Source: Maricaulis sp048270265 (GTDB taxonomy: Bacteria; Pseudomonadota; Alphaproteobacteria; Caulobacterales; Maricaulaceae). From it: DNA of 64,000 bases. How positions within the stretch are numbered: position 1 is the stretch's first letter; each line of letters begins with the position of its first letter. The notes below the pieces were generated by a model. The model saw only the letters and a list, made by a program, of their open reading frames with translations, did no database searches and had not been told where the DNA came from. The position numbers and the translations under genes were made by a program. Positions 47,089 through 55,711 of the stretch are shown here, piece by piece. The stretch is from positions 1-64,000 of the forward strand of contig NZ_JBLWTD010000012.1 of the NCBI RefSeq assembly GCF_048270265.1. Reading direction: 5' to 3'.

Positions 47089-49218
47089 TTACGCCTCTGC
47101 AGCATCCTTGGCGATTTCGAGACCGGTTTCCTGGTCGACGACTTTCATCGACAGGCGAACCTTGCCGCGATCATCGAAGCCGAGGAGTTTGACGTAGACT
47201 TCATCGCCTTCCTTCAGCAGGTCGGACGGGTGGTTCACGCGCTCATTGCGGAGCTGGGAAACGTGGACCAGGCCGTCTTTCGGGCCGAAGAAATTCACGA
47301 AGGCACCAAAATCCATGACCTTGACGACCTTGCCCTTGTAGATCTTGCCTTCTTCAGGCTCGGCGGTGAGGCCGATGATCCAGTCGAGCGCAGCCTTGAT
47401 CGAGGACGCATCCGAAGACGAGACCTTGATCACGCCTTCATCATTGACGTCGACCTTGGCACCGGTCTTTTCGACGATCTCACGGATCACCTTGCCGCCG
47501 GTTCCGATAACGTCACGGATCTTGTCGGTCGGGATGGTGATGGTTTCGATGCGCGGCGCAAATTCGCCGAGCTCGGAGCGCGAGGTGTCGAGAGCCTTGG
47601 CCATCTCGGCGAGGATGTGCATACGGCCACCCTTCGCCTGATCGAGGGCTGTGTGCATGATCTTCTCGTCGATACCGGCGATCTTGATGTCCATCTGGAG
47701 CGATGTGACACCTTCGGCCGTCCCGGCAACCTTGAAGTCCATATCGCCGAGGTGATCTTCATCACCCAGGATGTCGGACAACACGGCAACGCCTTCAGGA
47801 TCCTTGATCAGGCCCATGGCGATACCCGAAACCGGACGCGTCAGAGGCACACCGGCATCCATCATCGCCAGCGAAGCACCACACACGGTGGCCATCGAGG
47901 ACGAACCATTGGATTCGGTGATCTCGGACACGAGACGGATCGTGTACGGGAAGTCGGCATGCGACGGCAGAACCGCACGAACAGCGCGCCAGGCAAGCTT
48001 GCCATGGCCGATTTCGCGACGGCCCGGAGCCAGGCGGAAGGAGGTTTCACCGACCGAATATGGCGGGAAGTTATAATGGAGCATGAAGCGCTCCTTATAG
48101 GTCCCCGTCAGATCGTCGACGAATTGCTCGTCTTCGCCGGTGCCGAGCGTAGCCACGACCATCGCCTGGGTTTCACCCCGGGTGAAGAGGGCCGAACCGT
48201 GGGTGCGAGGCAGGATACCCGCCTCGGACACGATCGGACGGACCTGGTCGAGGGCACGGCCATCGATACGCTTGCCGGTCTTGATGATGCCGCCACGAAC
48301 GATGGAGGCTTCAACCGATTTCATCACGTCCTTGAGAACCGTGCCGGCAATGCCGTCAGGATTGTCGTCGGAACGGGCCAGGGCTGCGACAGCCTTGGCC
48401 TTGGCTGCGTTGACAGCCGCATAACGCTCGGTCTTGTCGACATTGGTATAGGCAGTAGCCAGCTCGTCACCAATCAGCTCACGAACCTTGGCTTCAACGG
48501 CGGAATGATCTTCCGGCTCGTAATCCCAAGGCTCTTTCGCGGCTTTTTCGGCCAGACGGATGATCGCATCGATCACCGGCTGGAAAGCCTTGTGACCGGC
48601 CATGACGGCGCCAAGCATGATTTCCTCGGAAAGCTCTTTCGCTTCCGATTCAACCATCATGACGGCATCGCCGGTGCCCGCGACCACGAGGTCCAGGGCG
48701 CTGTCAGCCATTTCATAGACAGGCGGGTTGATGACGTATTCGCCATCGAAATAACCGACGCGAGCCGCGCCGATCGGACCCATGAAGGGCAGACCCGACA
48801 GGACCAGGGCGGCAGAAGCGCCGATCAGGCCAACAATGTCAGGATCGTTTTCCATGTCGTGCGAGAGCACGGTCAGCATCACCTGGACTTCGTTCTTGAA
48901 GCCTTTGGGGAAGAGCGGACGGATCGGGCGGTCAATGAGGCGCGAGGTCAGCGTCTCTTTTTCCGACGGACGGCCTTCGCGCTTGAAGAACCCACCCGGG
49001 ATCTTGCCGGCGGCAAAGGTTTTTTCCTGGTAATTGACCGTGAGAGGGAAGAAGTCGGCCCCTTCCTTGACGGTCTTGACGCCAACGGCGGTGGCGAGAA
49101 CAGTCGTCTCGCCATAGGTCACCATGACCGAGCCATTGGCCTGACGGGCTACTCGCCCGGTTTCGAAAGTGAGAGGGCGGCCCTCCCACTCGATCGTTTC
49201 TTTTTGAATATCGAACAT
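47089..49218 (-). CDS. pnp: Polyribonucleotide nucleotidyltransferase (PNPase)
   Basis: A 709-residue 3'-5' phosphorolytic exoribonuclease and degradosome component. Two RNase PH-like cores are present (FETGRVARQANGSVMVTYGE at the N-terminus; the second with LPRTHGSALFTRGETQAMV near residue 380), a KH domain at about 553-612 (IRDVIGTGGKVIREIVEKTG) and an S1 domain at about 622-690 (GKVVKVMDFGAFVNFFGPKD). Length is standard. It follows rpsO by 29 bases. pnp mRNA is autoregulated through its leader in other proteobacteria. Confidence 0.98.
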   Translation of the reverse strand: MFDIQKETIEWEGRPLTFETGRVARQANGSVMVTYGETTVLATAVGVKTVKEGADFFPLTVNYQEKTFAAGKIPGGFFKREGRPSEKETLTSRLIDRPIRPLFPKGFKNEVQVMLTVLSHDMENDPDIVGLIGASAALVLSGLPFMGPIGAARVGYFDGEYVINPPVYEMADSALDLVVAGTGDAVMMVESEAKELSEEIMLGAVMAGHKAFQPVIDAIIRLAEKAAKEPWDYEPEDHSAVEAKVRELIGDELATAYTNVDKTERYAAVNAAKAKAVAALARSDDNPDGIAGTVLKDVMKSVEASIVRGGIIKTGKRIDGRALDQVRPIVSEAGILPRTHGSALFTRGETQAMVVATLGTGEDEQFVDDLTGTYKERFMLHYNFPPYSVGETSFRLAPGRREIGHGKLAWRAVRAVLPSHADFPYTIRLVSEITESNGSSSMATVCGASLAMMDAGVPLTRPVSGIAMGLIKDPEGVAVLSDILGDEDHLGDMDFKVAGTAEGVTSLQMDIKIAGIDEKIMHTALDQAKGGRMHILAEMAKALDTSRSELGEFAPRIETITIPTDKIRDVIGTGGKVIREIVEKTGAKVDVNDEGVIKVSSSDASSIKAALDWIIGLTAEPEEGKIYKGKVVKVMDFGAFVNFFGPKDGLVHVSQLRNERVNHPSDLLKEGDEVYVKLLGFDDRGKVRLSMKVVDQETGLEIAKDAAEA

Positions 49219-49247
49219 ATCGTCTTTCGTACGGATGCGGTCGCGGA

Positions 49248-49517
49248 TCAGCGGCGCAAGCCAAGCTTCTCGATGATTGCCCGGTAACGAGCATCGTCTT
49301 TATTCTTCACGTAATCGAGAAGACGGCGGCGCTGGGAGACCATTTTCAGAAGGCCGCGACGCGAGTGGTTGTCCTTCTTATGGGTCTTGAAGTGCTCCGT
49401 GAGGTTCGCGATCCGCTCGGTCAGGATGGCCACTTGGACCTCCGGCGAGCCAGTATCTGCGCTACCACGGGCATGCTCTGAGATGAGCGCGGATTTGCGC
49501 TCTTGCGTAATCGACAT
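49248..49517 (-). CDS. rpsO: 30S ribosomal protein S15
   Basis: An 89-residue primary 16S rRNA-binding protein. The sequence is typical throughout: GSPEVQVAILTERIANLTEH, KKDNHSRRGLLKMVSQRRRL and YRAIIEKLGLRR at the end. The start MSITQERKSALI is standard, with AGGAG before it. It sits between truB (27 bases upstream) and pnp, the classical order. Confidence 0.98.
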   Translation of the reverse strand: MSITQERKSALISEHARGSADTGSPEVQVAILTERIANLTEHFKTHKKDNHSRRGLLKMVSQRRRLLDYVKNKDDARYRAIIEKLGLRR

Positions 49518-49544
49518 CGGGTTCTCCTAAACTCTGTCGACCCC

Positions 49545-50501
49545 TTACCGGGGCAAGTTGAAAACACGCACAGGCTGGAACTTTCCGGCCCGTGCCTCGC
49601 CGATTGCCACTGCCTGCCCGTCCAGGGTCGCCAGAGCCATGAAACTACAATCCTTGCCCGCAATGGTGAGGGGGCGACGACTGGCTTTCAGCTCTTGCGC
49701 TTGACGCGGGAGCAGGACGATCGACCGTCCTAGCTTCAGATTGGATGTTTCCTCTTCGGTGATGGCCATCGCCGGGATGTCGTCCAGCGCGGTCTGTACC
49801 GGGAGCAAAGCTTCCGAAGCGGCGCCCTTATGAGCCATTTCTCGCAATCCGTCCAGCGTTGTGGATTCTGCCTCGGCGAAGCTCCCGACGACCAGACGCC
49901 GCAAGGCCACGACATGACCTTCCGTACCCAGGGCGTGAGCGAGGTCGCGCGCCATGGAGCGGACATAGGAACCCTTGCCGCAACGCATTTCAAACACGGC
50001 ATGATCGGCATCGGGGCAATCGGTGAGCGTGAGGTCATCGATCCGGATCGTGCGCGCCTCGAGCTCGACTTCCTCGCCATCGCGGGCGAGGTCATAGGCG
50101 CGCTCGCCATTGACGCGGATCGCGGAAAAGATCGGCGGAACCTGCTGGATCTCGCCGGTAAAGCGCGGCAGGACAGCCTCGATTGCCGCACGCTCCGGAC
50201 GCACATCGGAGGAGGCGACCAGCTTGCCTTCGGAATCGAGCGTATCCGTGCGCTCACCCCATCTGACCGTGAAGCGGTAGAGCTTGGCGCCCTCCATTGC
50301 GAAGGGCACTGTCTTCGTCGCCTCGCCGAGGGCGATCGGCAACACGCCGGTGGCGAGCGGGTCCAGCGTGCCGGCATGGCCCGCCTTCTTCGCATCGAAG
50401 ATCCGGCGAACGGCCGAAACAGCCTGGGTCGAGGTCATGTCGAAAGGCTTGTCCAGGATCACCCAGCCATGGATGTCCTGGCCCTTGTTCTTGCGGGCCA
50501 T
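49545..50501 (-). CDS. truB: tRNA pseudouridine-55 synthase
   Basis: A 318-residue enzyme that converts U55 to pseudouridine in the T-loop of tRNAs. The N-terminal HGWVILDKPFDMTSTQAVS and the catalytic block KKAGHAGTLDPLATGVLPI with the essential Asp are intact, as is GSYVRSMARDLAHALG. A C-terminal domain of about 80 residues is present. It lies 75 bases after rbfA and 27 before rpsO on the same strand. Confidence 0.97.
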   Translation of the reverse strand: MARKNKGQDIHGWVILDKPFDMTSTQAVSAVRRIFDAKKAGHAGTLDPLATGVLPIALGEATKTVPFAMEGAKLYRFTVRWGERTDTLDSEGKLVASSDVRPERAAIEAVLPRFTGEIQQVPPIFSAIRVNGERAYDLARDGEEVELEARTIRIDDLTLTDCPDADHAVFEMRCGKGSYVRSMARDLAHALGTEGHVVALRRLVVGSFAEAESTTLDGLREMAHKGAASEALLPVQTALDDIPAMAITEEETSNLKLGRSIVLLPRQAQELKASRRPLTIAGKDCSFMALATLDGQAVAIGEARAGKFQPVRVFNLPR

Positions 50502-50576
50502 GTCTGTCTCTCAAATCTGTTCGCAAAGGCGGGGCATGGCCGGACGCCGGCCCCGATACCGCCGGGACCCGGCGTC

Positions 50577-50996
50577 TCAGTCCTCGCTGCCGTCCTCATC
50601 GTCGGAATGCAGGTCGCGCTGGACCTGGGGCCGCGCCAGCAGCCGGTCGACATGGCTGGCGGTCTCATAACTGTTGTCGGCGTGAAAATGCAGTTCCGGC
50701 GTGAATTTCAGCTCGATCTCGCGACCCAGCCGCCCGCGCAGGAAGCTGGCGCCGCGATTGAGCGCCTTGGCCAGCGCAGCAGGCTCGCCCGGGCCCAGCG
50801 GTGCGACATAGACTTTCGCGACGCGCAAATCGGAACTCATGCGCACTTCGCTGACCGTGATCAGGGCTTTTTCAAGCTCGGGATCGCGCAGGTCTCCGCG
50901 CGCCAGCAAGGTCACCAGCGCATGCCGGATAATCTCGCCAGCGCGGAGTTGGCGCTGCGTGGCTGTCTTCGGTTCGCGGGTTGGTCTACGGGCCAT
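50577..50996 (-). CDS. rbfA: Ribosome-binding factor A
   Basis: A 139-residue 30S maturation factor with a KH-type fold. It has an N-terminal RAGEIIRHALVTLLARGDL helix, VTISEVRMSSDLRVAKVYVA-like strands (here ITVSEVRMSSDLRVAKVYVA), and LGREIELKFTPELHFHAD. It normally follows infB directly. Here 1.3 kb with a terminator and two + strand genes intervene, so it should have its own promoter in the 51000-51250 gap, where no clear consensus was seen. truB follows it. Confidence 0.96.
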   Translation of the reverse strand: MARRPTREPKTATQRQLRAGEIIRHALVTLLARGDLRDPELEKALITVSEVRMSSDLRVAKVYVAPLGPGEPAALAKALNRGASFLRGRLGREIELKFTPELHFHADNSYETASHVDRLLARPQVQRDLHSDDEDGSED

Positions 50997-51252
50997 AACA
51001 CCTCTCCGAGGTCGGCGGCACAGGCGTCAAATCGCTGCACCGGCAAGGCGCGCGGGTGTACGCCGGTTGCGCGGGGGATGCAAGAGCCCGGGATCGACAC
51101 CCTCAATGAAGGCCGGATTACAGCGTGTTCAAGAAGCACGCGAAAATGTGACCCCCGCGTGCAGGCTCGTGTCTTGCGATCAACCGGCCTCAGGCTGCAC
51201 ACAGGGTGGAGCGAAACGACCTGAACACTGCCATCCCGGCCGGAGCCCCGCC

Positions 51253-51753
51253 ATGAACCGACTTGTCCTCTCCCTGCTCGCCTGCCTGACCTTGGCCGGC
51301 CCGGCCATGGCGACCGGCATAACGGGCAATTCACGCGAGATCGCCGAGGCCTATCTCGCGGCGTATCAGCGCCAGGACCATGATGCGATGCGGGCGCTCT
51401 ATGCCGAAAACGCGCGCTTCATCGATCCAACCTCACTGGCGATCCCACAGATCACCGCGCCGATCGACTGGCGCGGGGCCGACGCCATCATCGCCGGCAT
51501 CTCCAGCTGGGGCATCGATCATCTGAATTACACGGTCGAGCGCAGCTATGAATCCTCGGACGCCGTCATCTTCGATGGCCGCACAGTGGTGAGCTATGAG
51601 ACCGCGATCGGCGAGAGGCGCTTCATCTACCCGATCATCACGATCATCACCGTGCAGGACGGCAAGGTCGTCGAGCATCGTGACTACACCGACTTCGCCG
51701 GCGCGCGCGAGCTGCCGGCACCCCCATCCCGTCAAACCAGGAGAGAAAAATGA
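51253..51753 (+). CDS. Secreted NTF2/SnoaL-like protein (first of a tandem pair)
   Basis: A 166-residue protein with a signal peptide (LVLSLLACLTLAGPAMA, cleavage near residue 21). The SnoaL-like fold is suggested by IAEAYLAAYQRQDHDAMRAL, then YAENARFIDPTS and the closing strands IITIITVQDGKVVEHRDYTD. Such cone-shaped domains bind or convert small molecules; no catalytic dyad is certain. Stop and next start overlap as ATGA. The downstream gene is a clear paralogue. The pair is inserted against the direction of the infB-rbfA operon. Confidence 0.8.
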   Translation: MNRLVLSLLACLTLAGPAMATGITGNSREIAEAYLAAYQRQDHDAMRALYAENARFIDPTSLAIPQITAPIDWRGADAIIAGISSWGIDHLNYTVERSYESSDAVIFDGRTVVSYETAIGERRFIYPIITIITVQDGKVVEHRDYTDFAGARELPAPPSRQTRREK

Positions 51754-52244
51754 AACGCACTCTGGTGGCCCTGGCCGCGATCATCACCCTGTCGGCCGGC
51801 GCCGGAGCGCAGGACGCTCCCGACGCTGAAAGCATCGCCCGGGCCTATATGGACGCCTATTCGGCGGCGAATATCGATGCCATGGAGCCCATGATGGCTC
51901 AAGACATGGTGTTCGATGACCCGACGGCGATGGGCGAAGGTCTCGGCCCGGAGGGGATTCATCGCGAGGGCCGCGATGCCAGCCTGGCCATGCTGCGAGA
52001 CTTCATCGGCACCTATAACCCGATCGAGCTCGGCTTCGTGTGGGATACCGTCTTCGCGAGCAATGACCGGGTCGTCTTCACCGGTCACGTCAATGCCCTC
52101 TACCCGACCGAGACCGAGGGCCAGGTCTTCCGCTGGCGGGCTGACCAGGTCAGCGTGATCACAGTGCGCGACGGGCTGGTGGTCCACCACCAGGATTTCG
52201 CCAACTACGCCGCGCCCGAGCAGGGCCTGATGCCGGCGCAATAG
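51750..52244 (+). CDS. Secreted NTF2/SnoaL-like protein (second of a tandem pair)
   Basis: A 164-residue protein with a signal peptide (TLVALAAIITLSAGAGAQ). It shares with its neighbour the IARAYMDAYSAANIDAMEPM helix, a DDPTAM turn and VSVITVRDGLVVHHQDFAN, so the two arose by duplication, now well diverged. AGGAG stands just before the ATG, which overlaps the upstream stop (ATGA). A strong two-way terminator follows within 40 bases. Ligand and role are unknown. Confidence 0.8.
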   Translation: MKRTLVALAAIITLSAGAGAQDAPDAESIARAYMDAYSAANIDAMEPMMAQDMVFDDPTAMGEGLGPEGIHREGRDASLAMLRDFIGTYNPIELGFVWDTVFASNDRVVFTGHVNALYPTETEGQVFRWRADQVSVITVRDGLVVHHQDFANYAAPEQGLMPAQ

Positions 52245-52280
52245 ACCCGGACGCACCGGCCCGCGGGCCACCACAAAAGC

Positions 52281-52312
52281 AAAAAGGGCGGCCCGTTGGA
52301 GCCGCCCTTTTC
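52281..52312. terminator. Bidirectional terminator between infB and the SnoaL-like pair
   Basis: AAAAAGGGCGGC (52281-52292) pairs with GCCGCCCTTTTT (52301-52312) around an 8-base loop. The A/T runs on both sides give a T-run in either direction, so it can stop transcripts of infB (-) and of the two + strand genes. It lies 24 bases after the infB stop. Confidence 0.92.
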
Positions 52313-52336
52313 ATATTCTGCATCAGAAAGTCCGGA

Positions 52337-54943
52337 CTAGCCGTTGCTCTCAAGCTTGCGAGGCACTTCGATGATCTCGAAGCACTCGATCTTGTCGCCC
52401 TTCTGGATGTCCTGGTACTCGATGAAGCCCATACCGCACTCGGTGCCGGCTTTCACTTCCTTCACTTCTTCCTTGAAGCGTTTCAGTGTCGAGAGATGGC
52501 CTTCGTGGACGACGGTGTCGTTGCGCAGCAGGCGAACACCACAGCCGCGCTTGACGACGCCTTCGGTCACGCGGCAACCGGCAGCCTTGCCGAAGCGGGT
52601 GATGTTGAAGACTTCCAGGATGTCGGCGTAACCGATGAAGTTTTCGCGCTTCTCCGGGGCCAGCATGCCTTCCATCGTATTGCGCACATCATCGATGACA
52701 TCATAGATCACCGAGTAATAGCGAATTTCGACTTTCTCACGCTCGGCCAGGTCACGGGCCTGCTTGTTGGCGCGGACATTGAAGGCGAAGATCGGGGCAC
52801 CGGACGATTTGGCCAGCAGGACATCGCCTTCATTGACGCCGCCTGCCGCTGCCAGCACGATCTTGGCCTGCACTTCATCATTCCCCAGACGCTCAAGCGA
52901 TTGCTTGATGGCCTCGGCGGAACCTTGCACGTCTGCCTTGATCAGCAGCGGCATTTCCTTGGTCTGGTTTTCCTGCAGACGCGCCATCATCTGCTCGAGC
53001 GAAGTGCCCAGGCCGACATTCTGGCTGCCCGACGCAGAGCGGGTCTTGCGCTGGCGGTACATCGCAATCTCGCGAGCCCGGCCTTCATTCTCGACCACGG
53101 CAAAGATCTCGCCCGGATCCGGCGCACCATCGAGACCGAGCACCTCGACCGGAACCGAAGGTCCGGCCTCGGCCAGCGTCTGGCCCCGCTCATTGGTCAG
53201 GGCGCGGACACGGCCCCACTGGCCACCCGCCACAACCAGATCGCCACGCTTCAGCGTGCCGCGGCGCACCAGAACCGTCGCGACAGAGCCGCGGCCCTTG
53301 TCGATCTTGCTCTCGATCACGACGCCTTCGGCATCGCGGTCCGGATTGGCTTTCAGGTCCAGCAGTTCGGCCTGCAGGAGGATGGCGTCGGTCAGGTCAT
53401 CTAGGCCCATCCGCTTCTTGGCGGAGACATTGACGGACTGAACGTCACCGGACATGGCCTCAACGACGATGTCCTGCTGCAGCAGGTCGGTGATGACTTT
53501 TTGCGGATCGGCTTCGTGCTTGTCGATCTTGTTGACCGCAACGATGATCGGTGTGCCGGCCGCCTTGGCGAACTTGATCGCCTCGATGGTCTGCGGCTTC
53601 ACGGAATCGTCGGCAGCGACCACAAGGATGACGATATCGGTCGCTTCCGCACCGCGCGAACGCATGGCGGAGAACGCGGCGTGGCCCGGCGTGTCGAGGA
53701 AGGTGATCTTCTCACCCGACTTCAACTGCACCTGATAGGCCCCGATATGCTGGGTGATGCCACCGGCTTCGCCCGAGACAACATCGGTCGAACGCAGGGC
53801 GTCAAGCAGCGAGGTCTTGCCGTGATCGACATGGCCCATGATGGCCACGACCGGCGCGCGCTTGACCTTGCTCTCTTCCGGATCATCGCTGGCAATAAAG
53901 CCGGTCTCGACATCGGATTCGGAGACGCGTTTCACCGTGTGACCGAAGTCTTCCACGATCAGTTCCGCATCATCGGCTTCAAGCACATCATCCATGCGGA
54001 CCATCTGGCCCTGCTTCATCAGATATTTGATGACGTCCATGGAACGCTCGGCCATCCGGTTGGCCAGATCGGCCACGGTGATCGATTCCGGGATAACGAC
54101 TTCGCGGGAAATTTTCTCGCGTGCGCTCGTGCCATCGCTGCGGCGTTGTTTCTCACGTTCACGGGCCCGGCGGACCGAAGCGAGCGAACGTTGACGCTCT
54201 TCATCACCCTCGAGGATGTTCTGGATCGTCAGCTTGCCACGACGGCGGCTGTCAGCCTTGGCGCGGGCCGGCTGTTGCTGGCCTGGCTTGACCGGACCGG
54301 CACTGACCGGCGGCCCCTTGCGTTTGACACGGCCGCCCATAGCGTCGAGCGTCGCAGCCGGATCCGGCAGATCGGCACCATCCAGCGGGCGCTGCGGGCG
54401 CTTTTCGGCGACCGGCTTGCGGCGAACTTCGCCATCACCCTTTTTCGGGCCATCACTGGTATCGCGGGAGGCATCGGCTTCGGCCAGGCGACGCGCCTCG
54501 GCGGCGGCCTCGGCTTCGCGCTGCGCTTCCTTGGCCTGATCGGCCTCGCGGGCTTTCAGCTCGTCAAGATTCTGACGCTCGGCGTCAGCCCGTGCGGCGC
54601 GTTCTGCCTCTTCCTGTTTCTTTTTGGCTTCGCGTTCAGCCGATTCAGCCCGAGCCCGGGCGATCGCGCGCTGACGCGATACGAGTTCTTCTTCGGACAA
54701 ACCGAGCTGCCTGGCTTTCGCGGCCAGCGCGGACTCACCCTTGCTGGCGCCGGCGCCACCAGGGCCCCTCCCGCCGGCCGGACCGGAGTCCTTGCCTGGC
54801 GTTACCACACGTTTGCGCTTCTTCTCGACCACCACGGCCTTCGAACGTCCGCGCGCAAAACTTTGCTGCACGGTGCCCGAACCGGGTCGTTTCAGAGAGA
54901 GCGGCCGGCGGCCGGAGGAATTATTGTCGTCTGCGTCGCTCAT
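52337..54943 (-). CDS. infB: Translation initiation factor IF-2
   Basis: An 868-residue GTPase that places initiator tRNA on the 30S subunit and promotes subunit joining. The N-terminal third is highly charged (long Ala/Glu/Arg helix, about 75-160). The IF2_N domain has REVVIPESITVADLANRMAE near residue 280. The G domain near 370 shows GHVDHGKTSLLD, FLDTPGHAAFSAM and NKIDKHEAD. Domains II-IV end with KCGMGF-like TECGMGFIEYQDIQKGD. The gene is last in the rimP-nusA-ylxR-infB run and ends at a strong terminator, unlike the usual infB-rbfA continuation. Confidence 0.98.
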   Translation of the reverse strand: MSDADDNNSSGRRPLSLKRPGSGTVQQSFARGRSKAVVVEKKRKRVVTPGKDSGPAGGRGPGGAGASKGESALAAKARQLGLSEEELVSRQRAIARARAESAEREAKKKQEEAERAARADAERQNLDELKAREADQAKEAQREAEAAAEARRLAEADASRDTSDGPKKGDGEVRRKPVAEKRPQRPLDGADLPDPAATLDAMGGRVKRKGPPVSAGPVKPGQQQPARAKADSRRRGKLTIQNILEGDEERQRSLASVRRAREREKQRRSDGTSAREKISREVVIPESITVADLANRMAERSMDVIKYLMKQGQMVRMDDVLEADDAELIVEDFGHTVKRVSESDVETGFIASDDPEESKVKRAPVVAIMGHVDHGKTSLLDALRSTDVVSGEAGGITQHIGAYQVQLKSGEKITFLDTPGHAAFSAMRSRGAEATDIVILVVAADDSVKPQTIEAIKFAKAAGTPIIVAVNKIDKHEADPQKVITDLLQQDIVVEAMSGDVQSVNVSAKKRMGLDDLTDAILLQAELLDLKANPDRDAEGVVIESKIDKGRGSVATVLVRRGTLKRGDLVVAGGQWGRVRALTNERGQTLAEAGPSVPVEVLGLDGAPDPGEIFAVVENEGRAREIAMYRQRKTRSASGSQNVGLGTSLEQMMARLQENQTKEMPLLIKADVQGSAEAIKQSLERLGNDEVQAKIVLAAAGGVNEGDVLLAKSSGAPIFAFNVRANKQARDLAEREKVEIRYYSVIYDVIDDVRNTMEGMLAPEKRENFIGYADILEVFNITRFGKAAGCRVTEGVVKRGCGVRLLRNDTVVHEGHLSTLKRFKEEVKEVKAGTECGMGFIEYQDIQKGDKIECFEIIEVPRKLESNG

Positions 54944-55102
54944 GCGAGCCTTCCAAGTTCGGCTATCGTTTGACGGGCTTTTCCGGTAGCCGAGTGCCGG
55001 AAATCCGCGCTGTTCATACCTGTTCCGGTGTGAAGGATCGCTAACCTAGCGACCTCCACCCCGTATTCAACCGCTGTTGCGGCATGCGCCGCAGCTCCCG
55101 GT

Positions 55103-55711
55103 TCAGGAAGCGGGCGGCCGGAAGCCCTCAAGCTTCCTCATTGTCACCCCGAAAGCCCGCACCTGCGAACCACCGGTAAGCACTCCATGCACGACCGTGC
55201 CGCGCCCGAGTGCCTCACCCAATTGCTCGGCGGTAAAACCGCCGGCAACCGGAACCTCACCCCAGGCTGCCTGGGTCAGACGGTCCAGTTTGACCCGTCC
55301 ATCCTCGGCACCGTCGACCGCCTCGATCCGCCAGGCCGGCCGTCCGGCCTTCAGGGCGATGCGAGCCGCATCAAATCCCAGCGCCACTTCACCGGCCCGC
55401 CGCGCCAGGCCCAGAAGGCTCAATGCACGGGCGGCAAGCTGCGCCTCAATCGTGTCGGCCAGCCCGTCGGGAACCTTGACGGCCCGTCCTGCTGACCGGT
55501 TGAACAGACCCTTGCGGGCGGCCGTTTCAACCGAAGCCCGGTCGGCACTGATCCAGATGCCGCGGCCGGGCAATTTGGCGGCGATGTCGGGGAAGACCTC
55601 GTCTCCCGGGCCAACCACCAGCCGGATAAGTTCCGCCTCGTCCTTGACCTCTCCGGAAGCGATACAACGCTTCTCCCGGATCGCCTGTGTCGCCGCCTTC
55701 GGATTAGTCAG
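55103..55711 (-). CDS. YlxR (DUF448) RNA-binding protein fused to an L7Ae-like domain
   Basis: About 202 residues. The first 90 are YlxR: KRCIASGEVKDEAELIRLVV, then LPGRGIWISADRASVETAAR and GLFNRSA. After VKVPDGLADTIEAQLAARAL the second half (LSLLGLARRAGEVALGFDAA...) is an L7Ae/YlxQ-like RNA-binding domain, a fusion common in Alphaproteobacteria. There is no ATG, GTG or TTG between the nusA stop and the conserved part. A CTG at 55711 has a perfect AGGAGG nine bases upstream and overlaps the nusA end; a TTG at 55747 is the other option but lacks a site. A CTG start is therefore proposed. The gene lies between nusA and infB. Confidence 0.88.
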   Translation of the reverse strand: MTNPKAATQAIREKRCIASGEVKDEAELIRLVVGPGDEVFPDIAAKLPGRGIWISADRASVETAARKGLFNRSAGRAVKVPDGLADTIEAQLAARALSLLGLARRAGEVALGFDAARIALKAGRPAWRIEAVDGAEDGRVKLDRLTQAAWGEVPVAGGFTAEQLGEALGRGTVVHGVLTGGSQVRAFGVTMRKLEGFRPPAS

